Of a DNA stretch of 36,112 nucleotides, positions 1-7,957 are shown one piece after another. Below the pieces are notes generated by a model. The model searched no databases. It saw nothing but the letters and a program-made list of their open reading frames with translations, and was not told the origin of the DNA. Numbering within the stretch: the first letter of the stretch is position 1; each line of letters begins with the position of its first letter. Position numbers and translations under genes: made by a program. Source of the DNA: G963692885 sp964657395 (lineage in GTDB: Bacteria > Acidobacteriota > Terriglobia > Terriglobales > Acidobacteriaceae); NCBI GenBank assembly GCA_964657395.1, contig CAZZUX010000028.1, positions 1 to 36,112 on the forward strand, written 5' to 3'.

Positions 1-807
1 ATGTCTACTCATCTGGATCGCATTCTTGTGCAGACGCGGGCTGACCTGGGGCAACGCAAGCTGGCGGCGAATATGGCTGTTCTTGAGCGGGCGGCGGCGG
101 GGCATACGCCGCGGGGATTTGCGCGGCATCTGCGCGAGCGGGCGTTGACGGGGCCGGCGATTATCGCGGAGTTGAAGAAGGCTTCGCCGTCGAAGGGGCT
201 GATCCGCGAGGATTTCGATGTGATGGTGCTGGCGCCGCAGCTGGAGGCGAATGGGGCAGCGGCCTTGTCGGTGCTGACCGATGCGCCGTTTTTTCAGGGG
301 AGCCTGGAGAACCTGGAGAAGGCTTCGGCCGTGACGGCGCTGCCTTGCCTGCGGAAGGATTTTATTGTCGATGAGTTCCAGATCCTGGAGGCGCGGGCGC
401 ACGGGGCGGACGCGATCCTGTTGATTGCGGCTGCGCTTTCGGATGCGGAGTTGAAGGTGTTCCGGCAGCGTGCGCTGGAGATGGAGCTGGACGTGTTGTG
501 CGAGGTGCATTCGAAAGAAGAGGCAGAGCGGGTAGCTGAATTGGGATGCGAGGCGATCGGCGTGAACAACCGCGACCTGCGCACGTTCAAAGTGAATCTC
601 GAGACGTCGTTGACGCTGCGTGAGCAGCTGCCAGCGGAGGCAGTGCTGGTGGCAGAGAGCGGGATCCATACGACGGATGATTTGTTGCGGCTGCGGCATG
701 CGGGCTTTCATGCGTTCCTGGTGGGCGAGTCGCTGATGCGTCAGGCGCATCCCGGGCAGGCGCTGGCGGAGTTGCTGGCACCAGTGCTGACGACTGGACG
801 GGCTTAG
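1..807 (+). CDS. trpC: Indole-3-glycerol phosphate synthase (TrpC)
   Basis: Converts CdRP (carboxyphenylamino-deoxyribulose phosphate) to indole-3-glycerol phosphate, the fourth step of tryptophan synthesis, in the cytoplasm. The 268-residue length is normal for a stand-alone TrpC TIM barrel. Visible motifs are AELKKASPSKG (residues 56-66), LRKDF (117-121), CEVH (167-170), GVNNRDL (187-193) and ESGI (219-222). By family alignment the catalytic residues are E57, K59, K119, E168 and N189, all present. The ATG is the first base of the window, so its promoter and ribosome binding site are outside. It is the first visible gene of a trpCFBA run; trpE, trpG and trpD are not in the window and could lie upstream. 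The stop codon is 5 nt from the trpF start. Confidence 0.97.
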   Translation: MSTHLDRILVQTRADLGQRKLAANMAVLERAAAGHTPRGFARHLRERALTGPAIIAELKKASPSKGLIREDFDVMVLAPQLEANGAAALSVLTDAPFFQGSLENLEKASAVTALPCLRKDFIVDEFQILEARAHGADAILLIAAALSDAELKVFRQRALEMELDVLCEVHSKEEAERVAELGCEAIGVNNRDLRTFKVNLETSLTLREQLPAEAVLVAESGIHTTDDLLRLRHAGFHAFLVGESLMRQAHPGQALAELLAPVLTTGRA

Positions 808-812
808 CTCCT

Positions 813-1517
813 ATGTGGATCAAGATCTGCGGCAATACCAACCTTCAGGATGCGCAACATGCCGCTGCGGCGGGAGCGGATGCGCTGGGGTTTGTGTTTG
901 CGCCGAGTCCTCGGCGGGTGACGGCGGCGCAGGTGAAGGCGATTGTCGGGCACTTGCCGGCCTCGGTCGAGACGTATGGTGTCTTTGTGGATGGGACGGC
1001 TGACGAGATTGCGCGGACGGTCGTGGATTGCGGGCTGTCGGGTGTGCAGTTGCATCGGTCGTCGGGATCAGGGCCGGGCATGCTGGCGAGGGTGCGGCGC
1101 AGCCTGCTGGCGCTGCATGCCGGTGATGTGAAGATCATCTCGGCACTGGCGTTTGATGAGGGATTGGAAACGCAGCTGGAGCAGGCGGCGCGGGATGCGG
1201 AAGCCGTGCTGGTGGACTCGCGGCCGAGTGGTGGAACGGGTGTTCGATTCGACTGGAACGCGGCGAGTGCGGCGTTCCGCAATGCGCGTGGACAGGCGCG
1301 AGTGATTGTTGCTGGCGGTCTCAATCCGGAGAATGTGGAAGAAGCGATTGCGACGCTTTCGCCGTGGGGCGTGGATGTGGTGACCGGCGTGGAGAAGGTG
1401 CCGGGGCGGAAGGATTGGGCCAAGGTGGAGGCGTTCATCGCAGCGGCGCGACGTTTTTCGGCGAAGATGCATGATGTGCATACGCACACGGCAAAACTCG
1501 CAGCCGCTGCACAGTAG
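813..1517 (+). CDS. trpF: Phosphoribosylanthranilate isomerase (TrpF)
   Basis: Isomerises N-(5-phosphoribosyl)anthranilate to CdRP, the step before TrpC. It is a single-domain TIM barrel of 234 residues, slightly long because of about 20 extra C-terminal residues rich in Ala and His. The general base Cys is C6 in KICG, and the general acid Asp is D135 in VDSRPSGGTG. Phosphate-binding loops AGGLNPENV (167-175) and DVVTGVEKVPGRKD (188-201) are intact. There is no Shine-Dalgarno sequence before the ATG. The spacer to trpC is only CTCCT, so translation is probably coupled to trpC termination. The same junction recurs before tyrA. Confidence 0.96.
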   Translation: MWIKICGNTNLQDAQHAAAAGADALGFVFAPSPRRVTAAQVKAIVGHLPASVETYGVFVDGTADEIARTVVDCGLSGVQLHRSSGSGPGMLARVRRSLLALHAGDVKIISALAFDEGLETQLEQAARDAEAVLVDSRPSGGTGVRFDWNAASAAFRNARGQARVIVAGGLNPENVEEAIATLSPWGVDVVTGVEKVPGRKDWAKVEAFIAAARRFSAKMHDVHTHTAKLAAAAQ

Positions 1518-1577
1518 TTGCGCCGCATCGTCGCAGAGCAGCACGTGTGTGACGTAACCTTTTAGGTGAGGAAAGAT

Positions 1578-2882
1578 ATGGCGACAGCAGTGGGTCCAGA
1601 AACGATTTCTGCCGAAAGCGCAAGCCAGGCCGCACCACAGCTGCAGTCGAAGGCGGGACGCTTTGGCGCGTATGGCGGCCGGTATGTGCCGGAGACGCTG
1701 ATGGCGGCGCTGGTGGAGCTGGAAGAGGCCTATGAAGAGGCGAAGCTGGATCCGGCATTTCATGCAGAGCTGCAGTCGCTGCTGAAGGATTTTGCCGGAC
1801 GGCCGACGCCGCTCTTCTTCGCTTCGCGACTGACGGAGAAGCTGGGTGGCGCGAAGATTTATCTGAAGCGCGAAGACCTGCTGCATACCGGCGCGCACAA
1901 GATCAACAACGCAATCGGCCAGGGATTGCTGGCGAAACGAATGGGCAAGAAGCGGATTATCGCCGAGACGGGCGCGGGCCAGCATGGCGTGGCGACGGCG
2001 ACGGTGTGTGCGCTGTTCGGCATGGAATGCGTGATCTACATGGGCGATGAGGACATGCGGCGGCAGGAGCTGAATGTCTATCGCATGCGGCTGCTGGGTG
2101 CGGATGTGCGCGGCGTGAGTTCGGGATCGAAGACGCTGAAGGATGCGATCAACGAGGCGATGCGCGACTGGGTCACGAATGTGCGGACGACGCATTATCT
2201 GCTGGGGAGTGTGCTGGGGGCGCATCCGTATCCGACGATGGTGCGTGATTTTCATCGCGTGATTGGTGAAGAGGCGCGGCGGCAGATTCTCGAGAGAGAA
2301 GGCCGGTTGCCGGATGCTGTAATTGCGTGTGTGGGTGGTGGTTCGAATGCGATTGGCGCATTTTTCGACTTCATCCAGGACAAGCAGGTGCGGTTGATTG
2401 GGGTAGAGGCCGGCGGCCATGGCATGCGGCTGGGGCAGCATGCGGCGCGCTTTTCGAAAGAAGGCGGCGGGGTGCCGGGAGTGCTGCAGGGAACGTACTC
2501 GTATGTACTGCAGGATGATGCGGGGCAGGTTTCGCTCACGCATTCGGTGTCAGCCGGACTGGATTATGCGTCGGTGGGTCCTGAGCATGCGGCGCTGCAT
2601 GATGCGGGGCGCGCGGAGTATGTGTCGGCTTCCGATAAAGAAGCCCTGGATGCGGTGGTGATGTTGTCGCGGACCGAGGGGATTGTGCCGGCGCTCGAAT
2701 CTGCGCATGCGGTGGCGGAGTGTATGCGGGTCGCGCCGCAGATGGCGAAGGATGCGATTGTGATCGTGAATGTGTCGGGTCGCGGCGATAAGGACATGGG
2801 CATTATTGCGCGCGAGTTGAATCTTGCGGGAGCCGATCATGGTGACGTGCATGCCGAGAATGTCGGCACGTCCAAGGCTTAA
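1578..2882 (+). CDS. trpB: Tryptophan synthase beta chain (TrpB)
   Basis: PLP enzyme that condenses indole with serine to make tryptophan, acting in the alpha2-beta2 complex with TrpA. The 434-residue product carries HTGAHKINN with the PLP Schiff-base lysine K108, catalytic E130 (same 22-residue spacing as K87/E109 in Salmonella), the PLP phosphate loop GGGSNA (253-258) and SGRGDKD (400-406). I chose the ATG at 1578 because GAGGAAAG lies directly before it; a GTG at 1566 in frame falls inside that ribosome binding site. The first 25 residues are a non-conserved Ala/Ser/Gln-rich tail. This is the TrpB1-type sequence expected beside trpA. Confidence 0.96.
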   Translation: MATAVGPETISAESASQAAPQLQSKAGRFGAYGGRYVPETLMAALVELEEAYEEAKLDPAFHAELQSLLKDFAGRPTPLFFASRLTEKLGGAKIYLKREDLLHTGAHKINNAIGQGLLAKRMGKKRIIAETGAGQHGVATATVCALFGMECVIYMGDEDMRRQELNVYRMRLLGADVRGVSSGSKTLKDAINEAMRDWVTNVRTTHYLLGSVLGAHPYPTMVRDFHRVIGEEARRQILEREGRLPDAVIACVGGGSNAIGAFFDFIQDKQVRLIGVEAGGHGMRLGQHAARFSKEGGGVPGVLQGTYSYVLQDDAGQVSLTHSVSAGLDYASVGPEHAALHDAGRAEYVSASDKEALDAVVMLSRTEGIVPALESAHAVAECMRVAPQMAKDAIVIVNVSGRGDKDMGIIARELNLAGADHGDVHAENVGTSKA

Positions 2883-2885
2883 GCG

Positions 2886-3680
2886 ATGCCGATAACGTTT
2901 CAGCAGAAGCCGGGACTGGTGGTGTATCTAACGGTCGGTGATCCGAGCGTGACGGTGACGCGCGCGATTGCGCTGGCTGCGCTGGATGCTGGTGCGGATG
3001 TGATTGAGCTGGGTGTACCGTTCAGTGATCCGCTGGCGGATGGTCCAGTGATCCAGCGGGCGAGTGAGCGAGCGCTGGCACATGGAACGCGGCTCAGTGA
3101 TGTGCTGGCGTTGGCGCGCGAGTTGCGTTCGGAGCGACCGCAGGCTGGACTGGTGATTTTCAGTTATCTCAATCCCATTCTGCGATACGGCCTTAAGCGT
3201 TTCTGTGATGAAGCAGCGGCTGCTGGCATCGATGGTGTGCTGGTGACGGACATCACGGTGGAGGAAGCGCAGGGTGAGTATCTGAAGCACATTCATCGTG
3301 CGGGACTGTCGCCGATATTTCTTGCGGCACCGACGAGTCCGGATTCGCGGTTGAAGGCGATTGCCGAGGCGAGTGGCGGATTTGTGTATGCGATCTCGCG
3401 GACCGGCATCACGGGCACGCAGGTGAATATGGCTGCCGATGCGCAGCAGCTTGTCGAACGGATACGGCGTTACACGAAGCTGCCGATTGCGCTGGGCTTT
3501 GGAATTTCGCATGCCGCGCATGTTGCCGCGGTAGGTGCGTATGCGGATGCGGCCGTGATTGGAAGTGCGATCGTCGCGCTTATTGAGCAGTCTGCGGCAG
3601 AAGAAGCGCCGCAGGTGATTGCCCGATTTATCAAGGGCCTGCGGCCGGCAGCCCGGCTCGCGGATCCTGTCGTCGCGTAG
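2886..3680 (+). CDS. trpA: Tryptophan synthase alpha chain (TrpA)
   Basis: Cleaves indole-3-glycerol phosphate to indole and glyceraldehyde-3-phosphate and channels indole to TrpB. It is a 264-residue TIM barrel. The motif IELGVPFSDPLADGP contains both catalytic acids, E41 and D52, spaced as in Salmonella E49/D60. The loop-6 region reads YAISRTGITGT, close to the usual SRxGVTG, and GFGIS follows. It starts 3 nt after the trpB stop, so the two subunits are translationally linked. The spacer to the next gene is 133 nt, the longest gap in the operon. It contains a short TGCGC-CTGG-GCGCA stem (3697-3710) and a TTGACG hexamer at 3729 without a convincing -10, so an internal promoter there is only a possibility. 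Confidence 0.96.
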   Translation: MPITFQQKPGLVVYLTVGDPSVTVTRAIALAALDAGADVIELGVPFSDPLADGPVIQRASERALAHGTRLSDVLALARELRSERPQAGLVIFSYLNPILRYGLKRFCDEAAAAGIDGVLVTDITVEEAQGEYLKHIHRAGLSPIFLAAPTSPDSRLKAIAEASGGFVYAISRTGITGTQVNMAADAQQLVERIRRYTKLPIALGFGISHAAHVAAVGAYADAAVIGSAIVALIEQSAAEEAPQVIARFIKGLRPAARLADPVVA

Positions 3681-3813
3681 AGCCTCTCCAGCAATTTGCG
3701 CCTGGGCGCATCTGGCGTTCCACTTACATTGACGCGCGAAATGCACTAGTCTTCACAGGGTATCCCTCCACTATGCGAGAGCCGCGGGCGTGACGGCGGC
3801 GAGGAGTGCAGCA

Positions 3814-4131
3814 ATGGACATTGAACACTGGCGACAGAAAATCGATGAACTGGATCGTCAACTGGTGCTGCTGATCAGCGAGCGGGCGAGTGCGGCGCAG
3901 GCGATTGGCAGGCTGAAGCGCGAGACGGATCTGCCGGTGTATGAGCCGCAGCGGGAGCGCACGATCTTTGACAATGTGCGTTCGCATAATCCGGGACCGC
4001 TGCCGGACCTGGAACTGGTTCACATTTACGAACGCATCATTGACGTGATGCGTGCGCTGCAGAAAGACGAGCTTGCATCGCGCCCTGCTGTGAAGACGGG
4101 CGAAGCTCCGGAGACAGGAAAAACAACATGA
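3814..4131 (+). CDS. AroQ-class chorismate mutase
   Basis: Rearranges chorismate to prephenate, the branch point towards Tyr and Phe. The 105-residue product is a stand-alone all-alpha AroQ domain: IDELDRQLVLLISERASAA forms helix 1 with the conserved Arg/Leu pattern, GRLK supplies the conserved Lys, and the YEPQRERTIFDNV segment supplies the Glu/Arg helix-2 signature. A tail of about 20 polar residues follows. I chose ATG 3814 because GAGGAG at 3801-3806 sits 7 nt upstream; a GTG at 3790 lacks such a site. The stop overlaps the DAHP synthase start as ATGA. In some bacteria (e.g. Bacillus AroA) this domain is fused to DAHP synthase; here the two are separate but overlapping genes. Confidence 0.92.
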   Translation: MDIEHWRQKIDELDRQLVLLISERASAAQAIGRLKRETDLPVYEPQRERTIFDNVRSHNPGPLPDLELVHIYERIIDVMRALQKDELASRPAVKTGEAPETGKTT

Positions 4132-5147
4132 TCGTGGCAATGCAGGAACACGCAACAGAAGAACAGATCCAGAACATCATCGGGCGGCTGGTGGAGCTTG
4201 GCTTCAATGTGCATCGGACCACGGGTGCGCAGCAGACGATACTTGCGGGCGTGGGAACGCCGAGCGCGTTCGATCATAAAGATTTCGAGTTGCTGGGTGG
4301 TGTGGCGCATGCACATCGCATCTCGTCGCCCTACAAGCTGGTGAGTCGCGGCTTCCGGCCGGAAGGCACGGTCGTCGAGTTTCCGAATGGCGTGAAGGTC
4401 GGCGGCGAGGCCGTAGTGGTGATGGCAGGGCCCTGCTCGGTGGAATCGCGCGACCAGATATTTACGTCGGCGGCGCTGGTGAAAGCAGCAGGCGCGAAGT
4501 TTCTGCGTGGCGGAGCGTTCAAACCGCGCTCGTCGCCGTACTCGTTCCAGGGTATGGGGCTCGAGGGATTGAAGCTGCTGCGCGAAGTGGGTGATGCGAC
4601 CGGACTGCTGATCATCAGTGAAGTGATGGAGATTTCGCAGATTGAGTTGATGCTGCCGTACGTGGATTGTTTCCAGATCGGCGCGCGCAATATGCAGAAC
4701 TTCAACCTGCTGCGCGAAGTGGGACAGGTGCGCAAGCCGGCGGTGTTGAAGCGCGGCATTGCGGCGACAATTGAAGAAGTGTTGCTGTCCGCCGAATACA
4801 TTCTGTCGGGCGGCAACTACGACGTGATGTTGTGCGAGCGTGGCATCCGGACGTTTGAAACGTACACGCGGAACACGATGGATATTTCTGCGATCCCGGT
4901 GATGAAGCAGTTGTCGCATCTGCCGGTGGTGGCGGATCCCTCGCATGGGATCGGCATTCGCGACAAGGTGCCGGCGATGGCGAAGGCTTCGGTGGCGGCT
5001 GGTTGCGATGGATTGCTGATTGAAGTGCATCCCAATCCGGACAAGGCGTTTTCCGATGGCGCGCAGTCGCTGCATCCGGAGCAGTTTGAAAAGCTGATGG
5101 CGGATCTGCGGATCCTGGCGCCGGCGGTAGGACGCAGTATCGCTTAG
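4128..5147 (+). CDS. aroF: 3-deoxy-7-phosphoheptulonate (DAHP) synthase, type I-beta
   Basis: Condenses phosphoenolpyruvate with erythrose-4-phosphate, the first committed step of the shikimate pathway. The 339-residue length matches the type I-beta form of Thermotoga maritima. An N-terminal ferredoxin-like domain (about residues 1-70, in family members the site of Tyr/Phe feedback) precedes the TIM barrel. Barrel motifs include AGPCSVES, RGGAFKPRSSPYSFQG, SEVMEIS, QIGARNMQN, VLKRG, ADPSHGIG and LIEVHPNPD, covering the metal-, PEP- and E4P-binding residues. CAGGAAA lies just upstream, and the start overlaps the chorismate mutase stop (ATGA). A second in-frame ATG at 4140 is possible. Overlap with chorismate mutase fits the physical DAHPS-CM partnership known in other bacteria, though no complex can be shown from sequence. 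Confidence 0.95.
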   Translation: MIVAMQEHATEEQIQNIIGRLVELGFNVHRTTGAQQTILAGVGTPSAFDHKDFELLGGVAHAHRISSPYKLVSRGFRPEGTVVEFPNGVKVGGEAVVVMAGPCSVESRDQIFTSAALVKAAGAKFLRGGAFKPRSSPYSFQGMGLEGLKLLREVGDATGLLIISEVMEISQIELMLPYVDCFQIGARNMQNFNLLREVGQVRKPAVLKRGIAATIEEVLLSAEYILSGGNYDVMLCERGIRTFETYTRNTMDISAIPVMKQLSHLPVVADPSHGIGIRDKVPAMAKASVAAGCDGLLIEVHPNPDKAFSDGAQSLHPEQFEKLMADLRILAPAVGRSIA

Positions 5148-5152
5148 CTCCT

Positions 5153-6019
5153 ATGTCGATACGCACCATAGCGATTTTCGGAACGGGATTGATCGGTGCG
5201 TCTGTGGGGCTGGCGTTGAAGGCGCATGGCTTTGAAGGCGTGATCCTGGGCTGGGACAAGGACGAGGCGCAGGCGCGGATTGCGTTTGAGCGTGCGTCTA
5301 TCAGCGTGATTGCTGATGATCCATTGCAGGCGGCGCAGGCGGCAGACGTGGTGCTGCTGGCGGGGCCCGTGTTTTCGATACTGGAGTGGATCGATCGGCT
5401 GGCTTCGATACTGGCACCGCACCAGTTGCTGACAGACGTGGGCAGTGTTAAACAGCCCATGCTGGAGCGGGCGCGGGAGAAATATGGTGCCGCTGATCAG
5501 GCGACGTATCTTGCCGGGCATCCGATGGCAGGCAAAGAAGTGTTTGGCGCCGAGCATGCGGATGCCGAGTTGTTTCAGAATGCAGTATGGCTGTTCACGC
5601 CGGATGAACATGCAAAGGCGCATCGTCTCGAAGCAGAGTGGCGGAGCTGGATACTGAAGATCGGCGCGCGTCCAGTTGACCTGGAGGCGGCTCGGCATGA
5701 CGAGTTGTGTGCATGGGTAAGCCACATGCCACAAATGCTGGCGACTGCGTTGAGCGCGCTGTATGAGGACACGTTCGGGGACGCGGAAGATATGCGGGCA
5801 ATCGGCGGGCGGGCTCTGCGCGAGATGACGCGGCTGGGTGCGAGCCCTTACTCGATGTGGCGGGATGTGGCGTTTACGAACGCCGATGCGATCCGCGATT
5901 GTCTTGCGGCGCTGGAGCAGCGGCTGGCACATCTTCGAGAACATCTGAAGACGCCTGAGTTGCGGAATGAGTTCGCGCTGGCGAATGCGTTTCGCGCGAG
6001 TGCGGTGAAGCGCGATTGA
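5153..6019 (+). CDS. tyrA: Prephenate dehydrogenase (TyrA)
   Basis: Oxidatively decarboxylates prephenate to 4-hydroxyphenylpyruvate for tyrosine, or acts on arogenate; specificity cannot be told from sequence. The 288-residue protein has an N-terminal Rossmann fold with GTGLIG (10-15) and TDVGSVK (94-100), the signature GHPMAG with the conserved His at 123, and an all-helical C-terminal dimerisation domain with SHMPQ (H191). There is no C-terminal ACT domain. The start follows the DAHP synthase stop by CTCCT with no Shine-Dalgarno sequence, the same 15-base junction as trpC/trpF. It is the last gene of the aromatic run; a perfect inverted repeat begins inside its stop codon. Confidence 0.94.
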   Translation: MSIRTIAIFGTGLIGASVGLALKAHGFEGVILGWDKDEAQARIAFERASISVIADDPLQAAQAADVVLLAGPVFSILEWIDRLASILAPHQLLTDVGSVKQPMLERAREKYGAADQATYLAGHPMAGKEVFGAEHADAELFQNAVWLFTPDEHAKAHRLEAEWRSWILKIGARPVDLEAARHDELCAWVSHMPQMLATALSALYEDTFGDAEDMRAIGGRALREMTRLGASPYSMWRDVAFTNADAIRDCLAALEQRLAHLREHLKTPELRNEFALANAFRASAVKRD

Positions 6020-6035
6020 CGTTCTTGAGAACGTC
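6018..6035. repeat. Perfect inverted repeat at the tyrA stop codon
   Basis: GACGTTCTTGAGAACGTC is perfectly self-complementary apart from its central TG. As RNA it folds into a 7-bp stem with a UUGA loop starting within the TGA stop. No U-tract follows, so it is not a textbook intrinsic terminator. It could be a 3'-end stabiliser, a weak terminator or an operator for the gene starting at 6066. Confidence 0.6.
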
Positions 6036-6065
6036 TGAGCTAGAAGCGTGGGCTAGACTGACTTC

Positions 6066-7868
6066 GTGACAAATTTGATTCGGCGTTGGATCTTCCCATC
6101 TGGCATACTGCTGGCCACGTGCCTGGGCGTCTTCGTTTTTCCTTTCCTGCTGCCACCACCAGTCATTCAAGGAGTGTCGATAGCGAATGCCGCCGGCTTC
6201 AACAATAAGGTGGCAGCTGTCTTCGCAGCGTTCATGGGTGTTGTTGTACTTCTGTTCAAGCTGCGAGAGCCACGACCGGTTCGTTCGGGGTCGCCCGCAG
6301 GCTACCGGCTACTAAGTTCCCGGCTGGTGGCAGCTATAGTCGTCGCCATCCTCGTGTGTTACGGCGGGCTGTGCCGCCTTGTCGTGATCTCACATTCTCG
6401 CTACCTGGGAGATGCCGGCTACTTTATTGAGCAGATCGGCGCGCATGCGGATTATGGACGCCACCTGTATGACGAGATCGAATTCCCCTATGGACCGCTA
6501 CTTCTGTATGCGCCGATTGCAATGCGCGCTTTGTTGTCGCCATTGCATGTTTCGCTTACGGGAGCTTACTTCCTGACGCTGCTGGTGGCGCAGTGCGCCG
6601 GCTTGCTGCTGGTGGCGTACACGTTGAATCGCCTGCCGATCCGCTATCGCTCGAAGCTGCTGCTGCTTCTGTTGTGTGTGCTGCTTACATTCATGCTGAA
6701 CTTCGGCCTGAATTACGCAATCTTTCGTTTCATTGCTCCCATAGCGCTGCTGGTGTGGGCGACCGGATTCCGGAGACCGGAAGCGGCATCGGCAAGCCTG
6801 CTCATCGGGGAGTGCGTAAGCCTGAGTGTGTCGCCGGAGATGGGCTTTGCCTACCTGGCAGGTGGCATGGTGTATGCGGCTTACATGTTGTTCACGCAGG
6901 GCCGGCGGTGGTTGATGGCAGTAGCCGCGCTGCCGGCATCGGTGATCTTATTTCTGCTGGTGGCTGGTGGCGGCTACCTGCGCATGCTGAGCTTGTTCGC
7001 GCGCGGATTGTTCAACCTGATCGTGGAACCGCTGCCGCATATTCTGATTTTTCTGTTTGCATTGGTTTGGCTTGTGCCTGTCGCGCTGGCCGGTTATTTC
7101 CGAGAGCGAAGTCCACAGGCGCCGCGACTGTTTGCTTTGTATGTATTCGGCGTGGCGCTGCTGCCGGTAGCCTTCGGACGTGCCGATCCTGGCCACGTGA
7201 CGTTCAACGGCTTTGCAATTTTGTTTCTTTCGATGATAGGAATGCAATCTTACCGGCGCGGCGCACAAGTATCCTGGGCGCTTGCATTATCTTTCCTGGT
7301 AGTGTGGACAGCATTGATCAACACCCGGCCATTTCAACTGGATATGCGTGGAGTGATCCATTACGACGTGCTGCATTATGGCGGACCGCGATTGCAACGA
7401 GTGGCACTGGCGATTACTCAGAAACTTTCGCCGGAAGCTGCGCAGCGCTACATGAATGTGAAGTACCCGGAAGATGACGCCTTCGATGTGGCGAAGCTGC
7501 AGGCGGTGATTGGTCATGATCGCGTTGCGACACCCGCAACTATTCCTCTGACAGTCGAAGAGGCCCTGAAGGCGTCTGGCCAGTACACTCCCCAGTTTTA
7601 CTGCTTTGGCATTGCCGCACTGGATGCCAGTGCAGAGGCTCGCGAGATTGCTGAATTCAATAAGGCGAAGTGGGCGCTCATTCCTCGCGGTGCGGCTGTG
7701 GAGATGACAGAAACACAGGCCGAGATTGGACCATACCTCGGCATTGCACTTCCCTACAGGATGAAGCATGAACCATACAAGGCGGGTCCTCGCTTCCGCG
7801 AGAATCTGGAGAAAGCATGGCGCCCTTATGCTGTGCTCGGGGAGTACGAGATTTACCAGCGTCGTTGA
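6066..7868 (+). CDS. Polytopic membrane protein, GT-C glycosyltransferase-like (uncharacterised)
   Basis: The 600-residue protein has roughly 11-13 hydrophobic segments over residues 10-415, then a soluble C-terminal part of about 180 residues. After the third segment comes a loop with GDAGYFIEQ and YGRHLYDEIEFPYGPLL, an acidic Asp-containing loop before a YGP motif. This resembles the first periplasmic loop of GT-C (PMT/ArnT-like) glycosyltransferases that use lipid-linked sugars. That assignment is inference; I do not recognise a named family. The start is GTG, preceded by no clear ribosome binding site. The gene follows the tyrA palindrome by 30 nt and looks like a separate unit. Its stop is 89 nt from the GH2 start; a weak 5-bp stem with TTTTATT (7918-7940) and a TATGAT hexamer (7898-7903) lie between. 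Confidence 0.75.
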   Translation: MTNLIRRWIFPSGILLATCLGVFVFPFLLPPPVIQGVSIANAAGFNNKVAAVFAAFMGVVVLLFKLREPRPVRSGSPAGYRLLSSRLVAAIVVAILVCYGGLCRLVVISHSRYLGDAGYFIEQIGAHADYGRHLYDEIEFPYGPLLLYAPIAMRALLSPLHVSLTGAYFLTLLVAQCAGLLLVAYTLNRLPIRYRSKLLLLLLCVLLTFMLNFGLNYAIFRFIAPIALLVWATGFRRPEAASASLLIGECVSLSVSPEMGFAYLAGGMVYAAYMLFTQGRRWLMAVAALPASVILFLLVAGGGYLRMLSLFARGLFNLIVEPLPHILIFLFALVWLVPVALAGYFRERSPQAPRLFALYVFGVALLPVAFGRADPGHVTFNGFAILFLSMIGMQSYRRGAQVSWALALSFLVVWTALINTRPFQLDMRGVIHYDVLHYGGPRLQRVALAITQKLSPEAAQRYMNVKYPEDDAFDVAKLQAVIGHDRVATPATIPLTVEEALKASGQYTPQFYCFGIAALDASAEAREIAEFNKAKWALIPRGAAVEMTETQAEIGPYLGIALPYRMKHEPYKAGPRFRENLEKAWRPYAVLGEYEIYQRR

Positions 7869-7957
7869 GCTGCCGGGCACATGAGGATGGAGCGGGATAT
7901 GATGTAGCGACTTCTCGACGTCCGCTTGCGACGTTTTATTCCAGGAGACCCTTTTCC

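Noticed and set aside
1068..2543. 491-codon open frame on the minus strand
   Set aside because: It lies antisense to trpF and trpB, is very rich in His, Arg and Gln, and has no recognisable domain; it reflects GC-rich codon bias.
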